A stretch of 64,000 bases of DNA. It comes from Misgurnus anguillicaudatus (Eukaryota > Chordata > Actinopteri > Cypriniformes > Cobitidae). The stretch is from assembly GCF_027580225.2 (NCBI RefSeq), contig NC_073356.2, forward strand, positions 4,704,001-4,768,000. Direction: 5' to 3'. The position numbers and the translations under genes were made by a program. The notes beneath the pieces were generated by a model. That model saw only the letters and a program-made list of their open reading frames with translations, ran no database searches and was not told the DNA's origin. Positions 33,374-44,396 of the stretch are shown here, in pieces (positions within the stretch are counted from its first letter, which is position 1; every line of letters starts with the position of its first letter).

Positions 33374-36300
33374 TTAATGGCATTTGTTTTGTTTACTAGG
33401 GCTGTGATTTGTGATAATGCACCAATCCATCACGGTGGTTATAGAATGTGTGTGGGCATGCACGTGTTTTGATGCATATAAGCTTATATATAATGCATAC
33501 TATATTTTGAAAAATGTAAACAAGGATCAAATATTAATTTTTCAACAAATGTGCGTGTTCATAGGCACCGATTTCTTTTTCTGCCAGTGAGTGCTCGTCA
33601 CTACATCAAGCAGTGTTTAGGTTACTTAGCAACCGCAAACGCTCTGTAGCTGTGTTAGGGAAAGTTACTTTTAAAAGTAATGCATTACAATATTAAGTTT
33701 CTCCCCAAAAATATTAACTAGTTGCGTTACTTGGTTACTTTTTATGGAAAGTATTACTTGCGTTACTTTTAAGTTACTTTTTAACTCGCATTATGTTTTA
33801 AAAAAAATAACTCCAATATTAATGTGTACATTTATAAAGTAATGCATTACTTCAGAAACGTAATATTATTACATAATGCACGTTACTTGTAATATAATAC
33901 CTCCAGCACTTCTCTGAAGTGCTTTGAAAAGGAGGAAAGTGGTGCGGTCACAATTTCCATGTGGTTTCAGACATGAAATGTGAAGCAATTGAGCATATGT
34001 GCTTTGCCATTTCAGTGGGTGCTTGAATCGAGCCCCGTAGCACCCACAGGATCAGCGTCTATGTGTGTGTTTATTGTAGCACTTCCATCCTTGAAACAAC
34101 AGAAGGTTCAAGTAGGGAACCTTATTGGGGCTATAATGTTTCCAGCCAAGCTGAAAATGTGTTCTGATGGTGTACTTGTAGCGCACATTGATACTTTATT
34201 CTTTATTATATCTTACATCATTGTTCCGCACCAAGTCAGTGTGTCATCACTGATATCAGTTGCCTCCTCTTGCAAATAGCACATTAAAGAGTCCGCTGGC
34301 CATTTGCGTTCACATAAACCTGAAGACATCTCGCTAGGTGAGATTGTACTTTTTCATAGTTTGTGACATGCACACCATCGCGGGTCGCACTTCACCACCA
34401 CGGTGTTGCGATGGTTATGACAACCGTCACAGCCCTAGAGTTTACATCCGACCACTAGATAGCACTCTTCTTGTCTCTGAACTAAGTCAGTGACAGAAAG
34501 TACTAGCATAGGTTTGTGCGTTGTTAATGACCGCTTTTCTAAAGTTATATCCTATATTATATTCCAAAAATAGGAAATATCCCAATATATCACCTCACCT
34601 GACAGCATCACAATGTATTGTTGCATTGCACAGGAACACATGTATCGTGAATCATATCGCATCATTTGATTCTTGCCGATACACAGCCTTAATAATACCT
34701 TTTCATAAAACTGTTCTTGATGCACTTTTTAGATTCACTTCAAATGTTGAGGTTGTGTATTTAGTTGTGTTTTTTCCTTGTACCAGGGTCCATTTGTGTG
34801 AAGCTTCTCAGGAATGCTATTAACTGCTTGAGCAGTACGATCATGTATTTGTGATGCCAAAAGCTGCCATCCACAGCGTAAGGTCACACATTTGGATGAA
34901 CTGGCCACATGGATGTCACTGGATTGACCCTGTACAATAGAAAACCAGCAAACACCATAATAGTTTAGAAAATAATATTAATAACAACAAAGTGCTTCCA
35001 TAGCTACAAAGACACTATACTTATACAGGCTGCAGGGACAAATATTACCCATCTGCAGACCTTTACAAAGGCTATGTTTACATTAATGCGTTTATCCTTT
35101 AAAATGCGTTACTTTTGCTACGTTTACGCCTTTTATTTACACTACGCCACCGTTTTCGACCCTCATAAACGGATTCGTTCGCAAACGCTGCAGACCCTGT
35201 TTTAGTTTGAGAACTCAGACGTTGCGCTGCAGTGTAAATGAACGTAGATGGCTTATGTAAACGAACAGTTGATGTTAACGTGACAGCGCATCATTTTCAA
35301 AGTACAAATTATTTTTATTCAGGTAAATGGAGGTTTGCAACTGAGGTTTTGCCAAAAATAGTAAACGTCTACCAACCAGCTATTATAAACGCTGTATCAG
35401 ATTGTTTTAACACGTATCCTTATAGACAATGTCTGTTTTATATTTATGTTTGAGTATTGTTGAGTTTGAATATTGAATGTTGTTTATGTTAAATTTAGTT
35501 ACCTTATTACGAAAGATAGACTGTAATTTTAAACGCCATAAAGGGCGTTATAAAGGCCAATATGAAGGGAGAATTGTAATGGGTCAGACATTATTTTTGA
35601 GTTTAATTTAAGTTTTGTTTGCTACTTTAAAATGAATTTCGTTTCATTTAATTTGTATCTTAATTTTAATCGATGTTTTGTCGATACATTTTGTGAATAT
35701 AATTAATAAAGCAATAAAATCAACGTCATATTAATATTTAATGCTCGTTTAGCCGATTGGGCTTTTTGCTATTTCTGTATTGCTAGCGGAGGATGTGCAC
35801 GGACCTCGCACACTTTTAAAAATGAATGTCATATTAATTTTTAATACTTTAGCCGGCCATGCTTTTTTGTCAGAGAACGCGTGTGAGGGAACACACACAC
35901 GCACTGAACTATTATAAATATAACAGCGTGAAATGGCTGAAGAGGAACTCCCTACATTAAAGCAATAAGCATTTCTGGTAGGCTAAAGCTTCACCTCTTA
36001 TTATGTTTGATTGAAGTTTGCATTTGCTGAAATTTATTTTTGCTTCAAGTTTGCTACTGTTTAGTACTGTTCAAATGAATGCTTCCTTTTTAAATCATAA
36101 AGACCTTTCTGTTTGGTTTATAACATCAACATTAACCTATAAATCATATAAATATGTTGTAGGGGGAAGCTAGAACAATATAAGACTTTCCCAAACATTT
36201 TTATAGGTTCAAAAATAGTGTCTGTTATAGTTGACGGCAAAGGATCCAGGTATGAATTTTTGTCAATATCGCACACCCCTAGGCTGCATAAATGCGCAAA

Positions 36301-36522
36301 GGTAAGCTATTATTAGAGTAATAAGTTACTTTACACTTTTTTGCGCATGCCCAGTTACGTGATTGGTCATGTTTCATGCGTTTATGGTCTAGTATAGTGT
36401 CAATAAAGATTACTTTTTAAAATGCCAGTATAAACGAGGATCGTTTTCATTTAAAATGCCATTTTAAAACGCAAATGCTCTAATGTAAACAGGCCCTAAG
36501 TGTGTGCTCTCTCTCTTTCTCT

Positions 36523-36556
<34 letters not shown>

Positions 36557-38519
36557 GCAGCTATCTAAACTTTAAATTCATAACTTGCCCTTTGCTGTAG
36601 TTTAAGTAGCATTGCACAAAAAAGACTGCATGTCACGTCTTAAGCAATCCATAATAAACCTATTGCATGCATTTAAAATCAATAAAGCGCGCACTGCTGG
36701 TCTTTTTGTTGTTCTCTTATAGTACAGTAACACATTTAGGAAGAAAGGGGACAAAGAGCTGCAGATGTCACATCTGATTTCTATTAGGCATGGGCCAGTT
36801 ACCGGTTTCAAGGTATAATGAGGTTTTAAAGAGTCAAGGTTTCAAAACCACTTAAATTTACTGTACACATTAGCGCGACTCTCTCTAAAGTTTACACATC
36901 AAGACATGCTTAATCTTTGCAGACGCGTGCAAACAGTTCGACCGTGAGTGGGAGGGGTGGGAGACGACTGATCACCGTGAGTGAAACCCAAGCGCTAGCG
37001 CACAGATGGGAGTGGCGCGGTTGACATTAATTTTCGGTTTACATTTTCGGCTGGAATTTTTATTTCGGCCCGAAACCGATAATGCCATTTTCGGCCGAAA
37101 TTTCGGTGCACCTCTAAATTGAATTCATGTTTACATTTTAATACATATTTTTGAAAGAATATTTTAATTTAAAGGCTTTACTTTTAACTGGCATAAACAT
37201 TGTATGTTGCTTAAAAATAAAATGTATTGTGTATAGTTGAAAAGTTTGTTTTTATACGCAACATTTGAAAATAACACATTTTAGTGTTACAATGGCAATA
37301 CCGCAACACCGTTGTATTTTTGCTTACGGTTATCATACCACCAGAATCTCATACCGGCCCATGCCTAATTTCTATAGAGAAACATTTGTTCTGACTGCAT
37401 GTTTATACATATAAAGAGCTTGGTTCCAAAACGAGATAACTCATCACGTATTTCAATACAGTGTGCATTCCAAAAAACATCAATCAAACTGCAGTTGGTT
37501 TGTTTTGATTTAAGCCTTTATAATTAAAAAAATACAGTTAAGTAGCGCAATAAAAACATATTAACATAATAATTAACATGTTTTGACAACCATTCTTTCA
37601 TCACGTACAATAAAACAAGATCCTTTCAATTAAGTAACTTTAATGTTACAGTATCCACTTCAAATTTGGGGTTTAAGGTTGTTTAATAATAAATAATGGT
37701 TTTATTTTTTCAGCTCCTTCAAAAGCAAAAGACAGTGATGGAAAAGAGATGAAGACAGATGAGAAGACGGGCACAAAGGTTCGCTCTAATAAGAAGACAG
37801 AAAAGACTTCTGGTATGAGGAAGTACAGATGACGAACATGTGATTTGTGTTGTTTTACTTTCATGCACAACTCTCTCTTTCTCTCTCTCTCTCTCTGCAG
37901 ATATTAAAGTGTCTGGATATCTGAACCTGGCCGCAGATTTTACGCACAATTTTACAGATGGTCTCGCAATTGGAGCGTCATTCCTGGTCAACCCAGCAGT
38001 TGGTGCCGTGACCACCATCACCATCCTTCTACATGAGGTTCCACATGAGATTGGAGACTTCGCTATTCTCGTCCAATCAGGCTGCACCAAAAGAAAGGTA
38101 CACACGTCTGTCCAGCTGAATGTTAAAATGCTGTGTGATCACAGGGCCAAATCTAAAAATATTGTCTGGCAGGACCTGTAAGATTTCAGCTGGTATTATC
38201 ATCTCATAAACTTCTGTAATATGTCATAACCCTGATGTTGACTTTCACTTCTTCATTTTACTAGGCCATGTGTCTACAGCTTCTCACTGCTATTGGTGCA
38301 TTAGCTGGAACAGCCTGCTCTTTATTGGCTGAAGGGGTGGGTGCGGCGGCCACCGCTTGGATTCTTCCCTTCACGGCCGGAGGCTTCATTTATATTGCCA
38401 CAGTCACGGTTCTGCCCGAGTTGCTGGTCGGACGCTCTAGCTTCTGCCAGTCCATGCTGGAGATTATGGCCCTGCTGTTTGGAGTGGGAATGATGGTGCT
38501 GATCGCAGAGTATGAGTGA
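25724..38519 (+). CDS. slc39a7: Zinc transporter SLC39A7 (ZIP7), seven coding exons
   Basis: ZIP7 releases zinc from ER/Golgi to cytosol. Coding exons: 25724-26206, 30571-30739, 32337-32426, 32543-32665, 37714-37812, 37901-38097, 38265-38519; all GT-AG and in phase, 471 residues, close to the roughly 470 of vertebrate ZIP7. Residues 1-25 are a hydrophobic signal-like segment, followed by a His-rich luminal domain to about 155. Eight membrane segments follow: [19 protein letters not shown] (164), [37 protein letters not shown], a His-rich and charged loop, then the metal-site helices with HNFTDG (337-342) and HEVPHEIGD (366-374, the LIV-1 subfamily signature), and three more, ending VLIAEYE. 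The start codon lies 8 bp after the exon 2 acceptor. No disabling change is seen. The gene spans about 14 kb from exon 1 because introns 2-5 are loaded with TEs. Confidence 0.97.
25949..26142 (+). repeat. slc39a7: 18-bp coding minisatellite in slc39a7 exon 2
   Basis: About ten tandem units of GGCCACGAACACGGCCAT, encoding GHEHGH. One unit is shortened to 12 bp (near 26070). Copies are almost identical at DNA level, pointing to recent expansion or homogenisation. The encoded stretch is a luminal His-rich loop thought to bind zinc. All six frames are nearly stop-free here, creating false ORFs on both strands. Confidence 0.95.
26276..26956. repeat. hAT-like non-coding repeat in slc39a7 intron 2
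   Basis: Begins TAGAGGTGTGACGTCATTAT with paired inner words (ATATAACCGTGAGACCGATGG / CTATAACCGCC). It is probably a non-autonomous hAT element, but its right end is not resolved. No coding content. Confidence 0.45.
26957..27190. repeat. hAT-like interspersed repeat, copy 2
   Basis: Starts CTAGGGCTGTGACGATACATC and matches 25197-25560 in order. It lies in slc39a7 intron 2. Confidence 0.7.
27191..28060. other. No gene seen, intron 2 of slc39a7
   Basis: Short ORFs only; no conserved protein features or splice structure that would suggest a nested gene. Confidence 0.5.
28061..28400. mobile_element. Palindromic MITE with ~145-bp arms
   Basis: The left arm (about 28085-28235) and right arm (about 28250-28398) are imperfect inverted repeats. 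They share ATCGCATG…, CATCTCATCAGTAAAGC / TTTACCGACGAGATGCG, AATAAATCACCATCAG / TGATGGTGATTTATTA, and a central GATTATGAATGCAA pair. The right end is TTATTGTGCAGCCCTA. It is a common fish hAT-type foldback repeat, within slc39a7 intron 2. Confidence 0.8.
28860..29757. mobile_element. Foldback repeat split by a Harbinger-type MITE
   Basis: The left end (CTTCCCAATCCTGGTCCTCG) and right end (CGAGGACCAGGATTGGGAAA, ending about 29754) are perfect inverted repeats of a known fish palindromic repeat. The second half (29597-29757) is itself internally palindromic (TAAGGAGACATCTAAAA / TTAGATGTCTCCTTA). The element is interrupted at 28901-29596. Confidence 0.8.
28904..29593. mobile_element. Harbinger-type MITE with TTA target duplication
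   Basis: Termini GGCTATGTTTACACGT and ACGTGTAAACAGAGCC, with TTA directly outside both (28901-28903 and 29594-29596). A 3-bp TWA duplication is diagnostic of PIF/Harbinger. A palindromic GC-rich module sits inside at about 29130-29275. Long frames on the - strand here show no known protein features. Confidence 0.82.
30786..31460. repeat. hAT-like repeat in slc39a7 intron 3
   Basis: Starts GGGATGTTGACAATTAACTG and continues with repeated GATTAATTAATCGACAATTAA words, the end of an hAT-derived fish repeat. The right border is uncertain. The remaining intron to 32336 shows nothing recognisable. Confidence 0.45.
32820..33140. mobile_element. MITE with TTATAAAACGGTTA ends, slc39a7 intron 5
   Basis: Inverted ends TTATAAAACGGTTAGT and GGTAACCGTTTTATAA. 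Non-coding. Its right end abuts the hairpin at 33140-33287, and the two may be parts of one composite fish repeat. Confidence 0.7.
33140..33287. repeat. Near-perfect hairpin of ~148 bp
   Basis: Arms of about 55 bp: AAGCAATAAGGTACTCGAGG…GTGCTGTATCGTGAATAAG pairs with CTTATTCACGATACAGCAC…CTCGTACCTTATTGCTT. The loop is itself partly self-complementary (AGGCAC … GTGCCT). The hairpin directly precedes a TA microsatellite. Confidence 0.9.
33290..33368. repeat. (TA)n microsatellite
   Basis: About 39 TA units without interruption, between the hairpin and an hAT MITE in slc39a7 intron 5. Confidence 0.97.
33397..34437. mobile_element. Non-autonomous hAT element, slc39a7 intron 5
   Basis: Ends TAGGGCTGTGA and TCACAGCCCTA, with imperfect 8-bp target duplication TTGTTTAC / GAGTTTAC. 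Inner parts of the inverted repeats share CACGGTGGT / ACCACCACGGTG. A second repeat rich in AGTTACTTTTAAAAGTAATG-like words (about 33655-33915) is nested inside. No transposase is visible. Confidence 0.75.
35070..36495. mobile_element. MITE-like element with GGCTATGTTTACATTA ends
   Basis: The left end GGCTATGTTTACATTA and right end TAATGTAAACAGGCC are inverted repeats, followed inward by CCTTTAAAATGCG / CCATTTTAAAACGC. No clean target duplication is seen. The ends resemble those of the TTA-flanked element at 28904-29593. The interior has no credible ORF. Confidence 0.65.
36507..36554. repeat. (CT)n microsatellite
   Basis: CT repeat with one GG interruption, in slc39a7 intron 5. It is followed by ATGCAG but not by a conserved exon. 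Confidence 0.95.
36785..37367. mobile_element. Non-autonomous hAT element with exact 8-bp duplication
   Basis: Ends TAGGCATGGGCC and GGCCCATGCCTA, flanked by ATTTCTAT at 36777-36784 and 37368-37375. A second hAT terminus (TTTCGGTGCACCTCTAAA, near 37110) is nested inside. Non-coding. Confidence 0.9.
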
Positions 38520-38877
38520 AAGGAGGAGAAGAGTATAGGACAGGGATCTGAGCTTTTAAAGACAGTGAAGTAGAAGATTGTTTCTGAGCGAATGTTACTG
38601 TTGAGCGCAGAGAAAAACATCTGTGACTGACTGATAAAGTCACTGTATAAATGAAAGTAAAAATATCACTATTTTACCCGAAGACCAAAACGAGTGGGCC
38701 ACTTAGTAATTTTAAATGAAAGGACCAAACGTTACCCCTGGATCAGCTGCTGTAAAATCTGATCCAGTCATTTCTGCTGGTACAGGTTATGTCAGGTAGA
38801 GAATTTGAGGGTTATCATTACAGCAACGACCATTTTGTTCCCATGATTCATCATTTTTCTTTGTAGCTGTGCACTTA

Positions 38878-38920
38878 AATAAACTATTTGTGCTTGATCA
38901 TCAATAGATTGTTTAATAAA
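38878..38920 (+). terminator. slc39a7: slc39a7 polyadenylation signals
   Basis: AATAAA at 38878-38883 and again at 38915-38920 follow about 360 bp of 3' UTR after the TGA at 38519. A GT-rich stretch lies at 38965-38995. Which signal is used cannot be told from sequence. Confidence 0.6.
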
Positions 38921-40003
38921 AATTCATTTAACTGTTCATTTGATATAAGTTGAATTGATTGAGGGTGGCAGGGTGTGTCTCCTGTCCTGTTCAGTTCCAG
39001 CCCTCATCAAACACAAACGTCAATCATCGAAGAAATTCAATTAAAATTTTTACAGTTGTTTATTGTTTCTATTTCATGTAAAGCTGCTTTGAAACAAAGA
39101 AAATGCAGAAAAGCAAAGAACAACAAAAGCATTGCAGATTTTCAATATCAAACCAAGCTTCGCCGGGACTCAACTGACACATTACAGCTGCAATCTGTAA
39201 CAGAGGAAACAGACAGCTAAATCATACTGATGTTACAGTAATATACAATTTACTGTATACTTAATATAATTTTAATACATCATCTCCTCTGGTGAAACAG
39301 TTAAGCTCTGTTAATTTAAGCCTACAGTGAAACACATGAGAGTCATGTTGATTGTTTGTCTTTGGTCAGAGCAGTTCAGATCTTTCTCAGTGTTCAGATC
39401 CTCTTGCGTCTTATCTTTGTAATTTACTTCATTGTCTCTCCTACTTAAATATGTTACACAAACACACACTCCAAACTACATTCACATGATCACTGCTGAT
39501 GCTGCAAACATGATTGTTTACTTTTTTGATAATAAATAAAAAAACTTAATCATAACCATAATCATTTCTGTAAAGTTTTGAATTTGTATATAGCGATATT
39601 TACCTTTAATGTTAATGCTTCATATCTCAGGTGCATATGTGCTTTATGTACCTTCAAACTTGTGTAAGTTTAAAATGTTAATTTTGGGAAGTTGTGCGAA
39701 ACGTTCTAATAGAAATAAAATTCATTCTGATAACCTGGATGCTTAAAGCACGTTTTCTTACTCCAATCTTTGAATTTTAAATAAATAAACAACAGCAGCA
39801 AATAGCAGAAAACTGTTTTAGTACAGCAAGACAGAAGAGAAGAATTTCTGTATGTGACCACTTTTGTGGAAACAGGGTAGATGATGTAGTTGGGTCATTT
39901 TATGACTGGCTGGTTTTGTTCCAGTCATTTAACAGCAGAATGATTTTTAGAACAACAAAATAAAAAAACATGTCAAACATTTATATGAGCTCTTAATCTT
40001 TTA
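38921..40003. other. No gene seen
   Basis: AT-rich intergenic sequence. A short frame at 38975-39220 has no recognisable similarity. Confidence 0.5.
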
Positions 40004-40480
40004 TACAGTTGTGTTGAAAAAAAGATAGCAGTGCAACATCAGTAACCTGATAAACCACTTTTATTAGTAGCAGTAATATTTCTGCATGGGAAATGGTTTA
40101 CTTACAAATGCAGTGTAATATAAAAACAATAGAGCTTTTGGATATGATATCCACACTACTTGTTCTGAGTTATACTCATTTATTGAAAGTGGGGTGATCC
40201 AAATAAAAGCAGTGTGAAGTTTAATTAGAAAATGTTTTAATTCTGTGATACAACCCCTTTATGTCCATTATTAAGAAAGAGGGGAACCAAATGTTTCACC
40301 CATTGTTATAAAATATATCTGCTGCTGAATTTCTAAGCAAAATGGGCCGTTCCAGGAACAAATTGAAAGGAACATTTAAAGGAATGCATCAAAGTTTAGG
40401 ATGGTCAGCTAAAATGATCTCAAATGCTTTAAAATGGCAACAAAAACCTGAAACATAAAGAAGAAAACAAGCAACTACTA

Positions 40481-41930
40481 TTACATTTTTTTACGATTGC
40501 TTACACACTATAATTAAAATTTTCCCACAATTGGCAAAACCTAACACTCAAGGAGCAAAACACAAGGCTGGATTTGCACAACTGCAAGCACATTGTCAGC
40601 TTCACACTATTTGCAAAACATTACACACAGTGATTTGCAAAACATTAAACACACTGGTATACATAAGACACAGAAGTCTGTCAGGATGTCACTTCTTTGC
40701 AATTCCAAAGCACTGACTGTCAAATGACCACACTTATGAGCCAATCTGTTAAACACAGCCATCAGGTGCACAAACACATGATTGCTAAATTGTACACACA
40801 CCAATCAGGTTTAAGCACTATAAAAATGCAGCAGGTCCTGCATGAATTCATATGTATTGATGAGACAGGGTTCAAAATCACAAAAGCAAGAAGAAGAGGC
40901 AGAATTATCATTGGCCACCGGGCTATAATCAATGTCCCAGGCCAACGTGAAAGTATTTCACAGCATGCGGTTCTCCTCCATCATGCCAAAATGGGCCCTT
41001 AGAACACACCTCACATTCTCTCATTTTTGGACCCATTGCACCACATTGTCACAGCAAGTATGAAATGCACCAGATACAATACACTGTCATCTGGGACAAT
41101 GTGTCATTCCACCGCTCTGCTTTAGTCAAGAACTGGTTTCAACACCATCCACAGTTGACCGTACTATACCTTGGTATGGTCACCACCATACCAACACCAA
41201 AACACATTATATGCTGGTCTTGCTGGTATGACCAGCATGGGATGCTGGTGCTGGTATGCTGATGACCACCAGCTAAACCAGCACCAAACCAGCATGGACC
41301 AGCATGGGAATGCTGGTGGTCAGCACCAAAACACAATTTGCTGGTATGCTGTTTTTTCCAGCAGGGATGACCGTAGTATTTTCTTTACAATATTGTCAGT
41401 TTTTTCAATTATTTTTTATGTTTGTTGTTGTTGTTATTTACTCTAATTGTAACCTGTACTGGATACAGTATTTTATATTTGTCTGTTGTTTGCTGAGCTA
41501 ACAGTGTTATGCACACTACTGTAGTAACATGACGACTGGGACATGTTTTGTTGTGATTCTCCATGTTGACTAATTTGGGTATGGAGAGAAATCAATTATA
41601 TTTATAGCACTTTCTCTTTGTACTTCATTTGCAGTACTCTAATCATTTAGAATTAGACTTGCTAAAAGTGTTTTAGGTTAGCAGCAGCAGTGTGTAACTG
41701 GTTCAAAAAAATTGAATTTTTCTGAAATGTGTGTGTTTCTTATGGTAACAAAATATTGTTTTTATAAAGTTGTGTATAGTTTTGACAAAAGTGTTCCATT
41801 TTGCAAATGATCAGAAATGTTGTGCTACTTTGGTGAAGGGTTGTGTTAATTGTGTGTAGTGTTTTGACAAACCGGGCCCTGTTTTCAAAATTGTGCTTAA
41901 GCAATCGTAAAAAAAACTGTAAAACAGTAT
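40481..41930 (+). mobile_element. IS630/Tc1-like transposon nested in the Tc1 element
   Basis: The inverted ends share TTTTTTTACGATTGCTTA (left, 40485-40502) and its complement (right, about 41895-41913), with TA outside. Transposase fragments on the + strand are CIDETGFKITKARRRGR, IIIGHRAIINVPGQ, and YTVIWDNVSFHRSALVKNWF. The family is related to but distinct from the one at 18389-19730. The segment that should carry the catalytic Glu is deleted, and the sequence passes into a 3' non-coding region after 41376. A solo end of the same family lies at 55008-55086. Confidence 0.8.
41164..41367. mobile_element. 204-bp GCTGGT-rich insert with 8-bp duplication
   Basis: Rich in ATGCTGGT / ACCAGCAT words in both orientations, so strongly self-complementary. 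TGACCGTA is duplicated exactly at 41156-41163 and 41368-41375, which marks it as an insertion (8-bp duplication, hAT-like) into the IS630-like transposase. It resembles a widespread fish CCAGCAT repeat. Confidence 0.8.
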
Positions 41931-42438
41931 ATAATAGTCAGGATGGCAACGATTCAGCTTTTCATCATCTCTGGAAAGATCAAAGATGATCTAAAATGAT
42001 CTTTAAGTACTGTGACGATCAGAAGACATCTGACTAAAGATAAGTTGTTCGCAAGAAGCCCCAGTAAAGCAGCATTTTGTGTCCTGATGAATTCAAATAG
42101 TTTTTTTTTTTTTAGGGTCTAGTGGTTATCAACAGAACCTCAGGTGACTCCTGGGTACTGAATTCAAGCCACAGTACACTGTAAAAACAGTTAATCATGG
42201 TATTGGGATGTTTTCATACTACAGTGTTGGGCCTATATATTGTATACAAGTTAACATGGATCAGTTTAAATATCAGAATACTTGTAGAGATTATGTTGCC
42301 CTTTCCAAAAGAAGCGAATGCTTAAATGGCTGTTTCAACAAGACAACAACCCCAAACGCACAAGCAATAAGGCAAAATCTTGATTCCAGACAGAAAGTAT
42401 TGAGGTTATGGAGTGCCCAGCTCAAATCCAACATTATC

Positions 42439-43229
42439 TGACTGCACAACCGGAGACCGCAGTTCTAGGACCCTAGTTTTTTTTGTAACAGCTCCACCTA
42501 GCGAAACTCCAGCAGATGCTACTCGAAAAATGTGCCACCAAAGCAGAATTTTCACCCAGTTTTAACTCATTTTAAAGTTTTTAAAGGATTATTACACCGT
42601 ACTCAAATACTGCTTTATTTATTGAAATTAAATCTGGTTTCTAAGAATGATGAGTAATTATTGGGTCTAAGTTGCATTATTTAATAACTTGTCAAATAAA
42701 ATAAACAAGGAATCATGATAGGCCTATAGCCTTTTCAGTCAATCACATATTCAAGTACAGAGGGAATACACAAGGATGACTCTGGATGTAGATTTAAAAT
42801 TTGTGTATATTTTATAAAATTATATATTGCAACAGAACTTGAATTTGTGAATTTGAACATACACAAAAACAAATTTGTTCATGACATGAACAACATAGGA
42901 AGAACTGCATGGACATCTTCACTGACTCCTAGAGAGAAAAATAAAGAAATTAATGAAAAGAGGAACATTTAGTTGAAAATTTTTAACTCTCTAAATTTTT
43001 TATTTAAATATTAAAGATCTTAGTCACCACAGAGCACACATTATATACAAAATTATTTCAATCTTCATACCAAGTAATGTTCATATCTTATCGCATACTA
43101 TTAATTTTATTATGGGAACAAAGGTTTTTGAAACATTCATGTCAATAAAGCCCATCTGAACAGAGAAAAAATAATATAGAAAGATCAATATAAATATTTA
43201 AAGCACACATTGTGACGTATGCAGCAGCA
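42439..43229. other. No gene seen; 3' flank of the PWWP3-like gene
   Basis: AT-rich. If the - strand gene at 43230 is real, its 3' UTR lies here. No other feature is recognised. Confidence 0.4.
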
Positions 43230-44112
43230 CTACCAACTGGATGCTCTCCCCTCTTTTCTCAATTGTTTGTCTATGATTCGATTAAATTCCTCCACTTCAC
43301 TGAAATAGTACATAAGGAACATAATGACTGGTTAACAAAAATGCTGTTAAAAAAGGATACATTGGACATTGTGTAAAAACAATTACATTTTCTACACTTA
43401 CCTGCGATGATAATGTGGACCAGAGAGGAAGGCCTGCTCAGCGTCCAGATTCTGAAGCCCAGCCAGGCCATATATGATGGCCTATCAAAGAAAATTGCTA
43501 ATTGAAATATGGTCTGTAGATAAGCAGCATACGGTACAGTTTGAAAGGGCAGAAACATGCACAATACATTGTATTGTTATACATACCTCTGGAAATAGAA
43601 CATCACAGATTAACTGCACTTCATCTGTGAAGCTCAGTTTCGTAGGTGTTTTATATAGAACACACTTCAGAAAAGCACAAAGGTTGTCCTGTGGTTCTTC
43701 ACTGTCAAGGTAGACAGGCACCTGGCGAAAGGACTTCGGAGGATACCACTTTGAAGTCTTCCCATTAAGTACATCCTACAGGCACAGACAGGATTTTTAT
43801 TGGCCTGTGACTGCCAATAAATGTGGCACATAGTTGACAATCATTTTCACAAAAGCCCTGGTTGATTTATTTACTGTGAGTATGTAATGATGAATATGTC
43901 TAAGTGCCACCAAATGCTGTTCAGCCCCCGGTGACTGTACAATATAATCCACCAGTCTCTTTTCCTCTGCAGTACGGTCAAAGACAGCCTGCATGTGGAC
44001 TGGAATTTCCTCAGTGATGGCACGCTTTCTTGGCATTCTGTATATTGGCTGAAGGGTTCCCTGTAACAAGCTTCTGGCCTCATCAGTCCAGAAGGCAAAC
44101 CTCTGGCCATGC
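43230..44112 (-). CDS. Four 3' exons resembling PWWP3A/MUM1-like C-terminus
   Basis: The - strand exons join in phase: 44112-43875, 43775-43587, 43481-43402, 43299-43230 (TAG at 43232-43230). All have AG acceptors and GT donors. The protein includes HGQRFAFWTDEARSLLQ, EEKRLVDYIVQSPGAEQHL, NGKTSKWYPPKSF, DEVQLICDVLFPEAIIYGLA, LDAEQAFLSGPHYHRS and EVEEFNRIIDKQLRK. This order (RLVxYIV…, LLPEAIIYAI…, KGPxxxxREExxFN) is that of the region C-terminal to the PWWP domain in PWWP3A/MUM1-like chromatin and DNA-repair factors. The 43875 donor (CACA/GTAAAT) is the least certain junction. No PWWP exon is found upstream within the window, so this is a partial gene, a truncated copy, or a gene whose 5' exons lie beyond the TE cluster. 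No stop or frame shift is seen. Confidence 0.6.
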
Positions 44113-44396
44113 CTTTCAAAAATTAATAACAAGATTAATCTAGAATATAGCAAAAAAAAAAAACATATTTGTCTACTTATAATATTAACTTGATTTAGTC
44201 ATCAGGTTAATATACACTTATTGTTTAGGGCTTTTATACCCATCAATTTTAAAACGCTCCATAAGAAGAAGACACCACCACTACCGAATCAAAGGCATGT
44301 CCATCTGAAAGAAATGTGATAATGATAGTCGTTAGTTTATAAATTGTAAATTTTCTTTAAGATAAACCATTATGCAGTGTTGGGAAAGTTCATTTT

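Larger units (their letters stand above)
40006..42438 (+). mobile_element. Decayed Tc1-like transposon, host of two nested insertions
   Basis: The left end CAGTTGTGTTGAAAAAAAGA follows TA at 40004-40005. The transposase starts at ATG 40342 (MGRSRNKLKGTFKG…WSAKMISNALKWQQ) and is cut at about 40480. It resumes at 41940 and runs, with stops and shifts, to a tail including AQAIRQNLDSRQKVLRLW at about 42360-42415, which is the region around the last Asp/Glu sites; these are lost. The right inverted repeat is missing. Confidence 0.75.
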
